This document shows positions 26,301 to 32,300 of a DNA stretch of 64,000 nt, piece after piece. The notes under the pieces are model-generated. The model saw only the letters and a program-made list of their open reading frames with translations. It did not search any database and was not told the origin of the DNA. Source of the stretch: Prauserella marina (GTDB lineage: Bacteria; Actinomycetota; Actinomycetes; Mycobacteriales; Pseudonocardiaceae); contig NZ_CP016353.1 in NCBI RefSeq assembly GCF_002240355.1, forward strand, positions 4,875,001 to 4,939,000. The letters are read 5' to 3'. The position numbers and the translations under genes were made by a program. Within the stretch, counting starts at the first letter, position 1; every line of letters begins with the position of its first letter.

Positions 26301-29300
26301 CAGACACCACCGGGTCACGGCCGTGGGTCAGAGGACGCTGTGCGGCCATGGCGTGTGCCTGGCTGCGGGCGTGAGCCAGCTCAGCGGCGACGTGAGCATT
26401 GGTGGCCGCGGCAGTCCCTGCGGCGTGCGGTGGCAAGACGTAGGTGAACGGAGCCGACTGCTGCCAGCCGGTCCCGGTGAGTATGAAGGTCCCGGGACGG
26501 ACACTCGACGTCGCCGCGTCCGCGTCGATGACGTACTGGACGGCGATCCTCGTGCCATCGCCGAACACCTCGACGGCCATCGTCTGGTCGGTACCCATGA
26601 CGCCGATGACCTCGTCCGATCGCGCACCGTCCTCAGCGGACCGTTCAGCCCGCAGATCGGCCTCGATGGCGTCCCGCACGGCTTCCGCTTGGACTGTCGT
26701 CGCCTCGGCCGTCGCCTCCGGCGGCCTGGTGTAGGGGGCGGGCTGCCACGTCCGCACCTGCTCGATGCCCAGCTCACCGTCGGGCTTCATGACCGGCCGC
26801 ACGGACTCGACGTCACCACCGTGATGCAGCAACCCGAGCCGCCGCGCGATGGCCGTCCCGTCCGCGAAGTCTCCCCGAGGCGGCAGGGGCGCGGTACTCG
26901 CCACGTGTTCCTGAATCGTGATCGGCCCCCGGGGCGCGGCATCGCCGCTTCCCGCCTTCTGCCACCAGTTCTGCGCGGGACGCGCGTGGAGGTCGGAGAG
27001 CGTGCCGTCCTCGGCGACCTTCATGCCGACCGAGGCCCGTTGCCCGTCCTCACCCCTGAGGGTGCCTTCGATGCGCCAGCTCGGTAGTTCGGCGGTACCG
27101 ACCTCCCACATGCTGCTCGCCGAAGGCGATTGGGCGACACCCCGTGCGAGACCGATCACCGCCTCGACGGTCTGCTCGGGCGTGAGCCCGAGCCGCTCGG
27201 ACAAGGACCTGATCGCCTTGCTCTCCGCCATGGCCTCGGGCGCGACGATGGTCTCGCCCGTCGGGGGTACCGGCCGGGTCGGTGCGGGCTTGCTTTCGGG
27301 CGCGGCAGGGGCGTCGGCCGGTTCACGGGGCAGCCGCTCAAGAGAGACGCCCACATTGTCGTACGCGACGTGCTGCGGAAGCGGCACGAACCGGGTGCCG
27401 CCCTCCCACGGAACGTGGATGCCCCTCGTCTTGACTGAGTACTCACGTCCGTCAGGGCCCCGCCGAAGTGCTTGCCCGTCCCGCGCGAACGACGGCGAAT
27501 TGTCCTTCTGCTCCCAGTAGGCGGTCCGGGAGATGTTGCCGGTGAGCCGTTTGGTGACGATCTCGCCCCGCTCGTTTCCGACTTCCTGGAGGACCTTGTA
27601 GCCTCCGCCGAATCGGCGGCGGTATTGCACCGTGATCTGGCCGGACTCGGTGACCCCCGGCACCATCAGCCGCCGGGTGGTTGTGCCGTCCGCGTTGGTG
27701 GTGACCTCGTAGAGGTCCCACTTGCCGTCCCCCTTCTCGGTCCACACCACGGACTTCTCGGGCGGAGGAGGAGGTGGCGGAGACTGCGGGACCGGCGGTT
27801 CCTCGCTCACCCTGGGCGGCCGGGTGAAGGTGTCGCCCGGCGGCTTCCTCAGCCGGAAGTCGTTGATCGTCGCCGATTCCCGCTCCGGCCGGGACGTACC
27901 GGTGTCGGCATCGGACCGTGGCGGACTGTGCACCCCACCGGTCTCCGGCGTGCGCAACAACTCGATCCGGATGGAACCCATGTCCGACGGCCGGGGCACC
28001 GCACCGAACACCTCGGCTTCGACCTTCGCCTTGCCCTGCAACCAGTCGGGGCTCGTGCTGTGCAGCGCCTGTGTGTGGGCCAGGCTCGCCCTCGCCGACG
28101 TCGCCTGCGGGGTTTCGAAGACGATGAGCAGCTCGGCACCGCCGGGCTGGCGCACCTGGACGAAGGCGCCGGGCTGTCCGCGTTGCCAGCCGTCGGCCAT
28201 GCCCAGAACGGTGTGATCGGCGGCGACCAGTTTGCGCAACACCGTCATCACGTTGCGGCCGAACCGCTCCGCGGGAACTGTCACCGGAAGGACCGGGGTT
28301 TCCGCGGCCCGGTTTCCTGTCGTGGCTCCATCGGTAAGCGTGTTGGACACCGTGCTTCGAGGGAAGTCCGAAGCGGACAGTGCCGAGACGGAAGGAGGAA
28401 AGACCTTGCTCAGTTGCCGCGAAGCGGAAGCGGGGAGAACTTTGGCCATCGGATCGGCGGCCGACGCGCGGACCACATCGACCGTCGCCCGCATCGACGG
28501 GCTTGCCGCGTGTGTCGCCGCCGGGTTCGCCAGCGGTCCCATGCCCTTGGTGTCGGAGACGATCGTACCGAGCGCGTCCCGCCACAACTGCCGGGTGGCC
28601 GCGGGTGAGGTGCCATGTCCGATCTCGACCTTCATCGGCTCCAGTTGCCGGGTGACACCGTCGATGACCGCGAGCCGGGGCCTCGACACCCTGGCCGTCC
28701 CCGGATTGAGCTCACCGGTGGTGGTCGTCCGCACGGTCACCACCGACGACGACGTGTGCACGTTGACGATTCCGGCGTCGGTGGTCCTCGTCAGCGCGGG
28801 TATCCCCGCCGGCCCGAACGCCGTCATCGACGGCGGCACGGGGTGCCCTGCCCACTCGACGTCCAGCGCGTCCCTGACTGCCTTGTCGGCAGCAGCGTCA
28901 CCGGGCGATCTCGGATCGAAGTGAGCGCTACCGGTATCGGATGACCTGGCGCCGTCGACGTGGAGGAGCCGCGACCTGCCTTCGCCCTCCGACCACACCC
29001 AGGTCGCATCCGGGTTGTAAGCGGGGGGAACGTATCCGTCGCGTGCCCTCGGCCCAGCAGGAACACTATCGGACAATGTGGACAGTGCCGACTCGATCAG
29101 AGTGACCTGCTGTTCCCGCAGACCGCTTCCCTGGCCGTACTCCCGGGGCAGGACGATGCTGTGGTTGCCGTCCTGGCGGACGATTCCGTGCTGAAATCGG
29201 GTTTCCGACTGTTCGATGCGGACCGATCCCGCCGAAACATCGGAACTCGTGGAGGTCGTGAACGCCAGCGCCGAGCCGTCGGGACGGACAAGCAGGTGGG

Positions 29301-32300
29301 TTCCCGAATCTCCGGCCACGATGTCCTGACGAACGGTTCCGAGCTGCTGAACCGCCTGCTCGGCCTCTGCCTCGGCCCAGCGGTTCAGGGTCGCGTTCTC
29401 GGCATCGCCGACCTGGGTCACCCTGCTGGACGCGGCCCAGCGGTCGCCCTGGGTGGCCGAATCCGGCGCCATCGTCCTGCCGACCTCGGTGGCCGGAACC
29501 GGATCGACGAGCCCGCCGCCCTCACCGGCCCGGTATTGACGCAAGGCACCTTCGATCTCGGCGCGGACGGCGTCGGTCTGCATCTTGAAGAAGTCCGGTA
29601 TTCCGGCTTCGGGTCGCCCGAGCTGGAACAGCAGCGGCCTGCCAGAGCGCCCCGTACTGGCAAAGGCGTCGGCAGGCCACCGGGTCTCCGGCGAGATCGC
29701 GATCGTGACCGGGCTTTTCTGCACCCTGAGCCCGCCCACGTTCTCGAACTCGGCCCCGGTTACGCGCACGTCGCCCGCCTGGAGACCACGATCGAGCTCG
29801 ATCTCGCCCCACAGTCGCGATCCGTCACCGAAAAGGAACGTCTGGTACGTGCGGTGCTCAACCCACGGTGTGCTACCGGACTCGTCGGTCACCACGACCT
29901 CACGCTTGACGAGATCACCGGTGGCTCCGACGAGATCGCCGGGGACTCCGTTGAGAAGCCGTGGCATGGGCAGCCGCATCTGCTTCAGCAGATCCTTGAC
30001 GACGATCGTCGCCGATGCCTGCACCGAAGGCAGCGTGTCCACGGTGACCGGCCCACCGGCGTCAACGCCCGGCGTCGCGTCCGTGGTCGCCGAGTCGCCG
30101 TCCGTGCTGGTTCCGGTGTCCTCCGTCGCGGTATCGGGGCGGGTCGCGTCCGGCTCAGCGCGCGGAGCGCCCTGTGGTGCGCTCTCCAGCGTGCGCAGGC
30201 GCTCGTAGGCGGCCGACAGCTCGGCCCGCGCCCTGTCGAGTTCGGCTTGGGCCCGCTGGACATCCGCCTCCCGCAGGCTCAGCCGGGCCTCGGCGAGGTT
30301 GCGGTCGAGCGGCCGCGGCGATTCGAGTTCCGCCAGCCGCCGCGCTTCCACGGCAATCTTGTCCCGCTCCACGACGGCGGCGTCGAAGGTCTCCTTCGCC
30401 CCCCGCGCCCGTTCGGCCGCTCTGCCGAGGTCCTCCTGAGCTCGCGAGTGCTCAGAGCCGGTCGACTGCTCGGTACCCGTCGAGTCCACCCGCGAACTCT
30501 CGACGCGCTGTTGTGCGTCGACGACTCCCGCTTCGGCGTTGTTCAGCTCCGTCATCGCCTTGTCGACCCTGGCCTCGTGTGTGGTCAGCCAGGCTTCGGC
30601 TTTCGTCCGCTCCAGCGGTTGCGGCTCTTCCAGCCCGCGTAGCCGTTCGGCTTCCCTCGCCACGGCGTCCCGCTCGGCGACCGCCGCGTCGAACTCGCTC
30701 CGCGCCCGCTGCGCGCGGTCGGCCGCATTGCTGAGCTCTTCCCTTGCCTGCGGGGTTTCCGGGCCGTCCACTCGCGACGGTGCGGCATCGCCGGTGCTCT
30801 GCTGCTGTTCCGGTGCCCTGCTCTCGGGCGTGCTCTCCCGCTGGGAACCGCCGTCGGCGACGTCGCTGTCACGCGACCCGGTCTCCCTCGGCTCGGGTGA
30901 CGGCTGCGGCTGGCGCGGCTGCTGGGATTGCTGGTCGGCCGCTGCCGGTTCGTCGCCACCACGCGAGGGGGCCGCGTTCTCGGCGCGCGCGTTCTCCACG
31001 ACCGAACCCTGTGGGCTCTCCGGCGACGTTGGCCCGCCGCTCTCGGCTGTGGCGACCTGCCCCGCCGGGCGTTCCGGTGCTTGCGGGGGCGACGCGGAAG
31101 ACTGCGGGGCGGTCGTCCCCTGGGAACCGCTTGTCCCCGAACTCGCGGTCTGCGAGGGGGCGCTCGCCGTGGGACTCGCCGCCTGCGCTCCCGCCGGTGC
31201 GGGTGCGGCCGCTCTCGCGCCGGAGAGATCGGAGATCAAGCCGGGCCGGTTGAGGACGGTCGTACCGCCCACCCTGATTCCGTTCGGCGCCTTGATGTCG
31301 GCGCTGAAATTCCGGATGCCGGAGCCGAACGCCGACGCGGGGGTGGTGATCTGGGGTATGCCCTGGAAACCGATCGTGGCTTCCAGGAATCCGTTCGCGG
31401 CCCCCTGAAGCCAGCCGGGCTGGTCTCCGCCTGGAGTGCGACGGCTGGCGTCCGGCACGGCGGGAGTGACCTCGCCGACCGGGTTGATCTTGTGGAACCT
31501 GGACAGCTCCGGATCCGCCGCCGCCTGGGCCGCGAAATGGGCCGCCATGGCGTTGCCGAGCGGCTGGGCCAGCGCGCCGCCCGCCGCCCCTGCCGTGGTG
31601 AACTTGATGATCGAGCCGTTGAAGTACCTGGTTATCGGCACGCTGTTGGCGAAAGGAAGGAAAGCACTGGTGACGGCCGTCGAGGCCATGGTGGTCAGCA
31701 ACGAGCCAGGTGCGGGCTTCCAGGCGCCCTCCTCGAACCCCATCGCCGCAAGCTGGTTTTGGGTCTGCGCGGTCGCGACGGTGTGCATGGCACCGGCCAA
31801 GCCCGCGCTGAAACCTGCGTAACCGGCTACCGCCATGCCGAGTTCCCGCAGCGCGGAAACCTGGTGCATCGCTGCCGTCTGCACGAAGGGACGTGCCGCC
31901 GGCGCGACCCTGGCGAGGTTGCGCGCGGAAGGGTTCACGAGCGCCCTGCGCACGGCGGGCGACATGAGCTGTGCCGCGAGCCGCGACGTCGCGCCGTTGC
32001 GGACCGCCTGCGACACGAGTTGCAACTGCCCGCGCATGGCCCATGACGAGCGGGCGATGTAGGTCGGGGTGAACGACCTTCCGGCTTCCCTCGCGAATTG
32101 CCACGAAGCCGTCCCCGCGGTGCGAAGCCCTGACGCGGCGCCCGCGCTGATGGTCCTCATCCCGGACCGCGCACCGGCCGCCGCGCCGCTCCAGGTCAGC
32201 GAGAACGTGTAGCGCTTGATGTTCGACGCCGTCATCGCCTTGATCGCCGAAGCGATCGCGCCCAGCGCCGCCCGCAACAACGCTGGGAAGGCAGCCACCC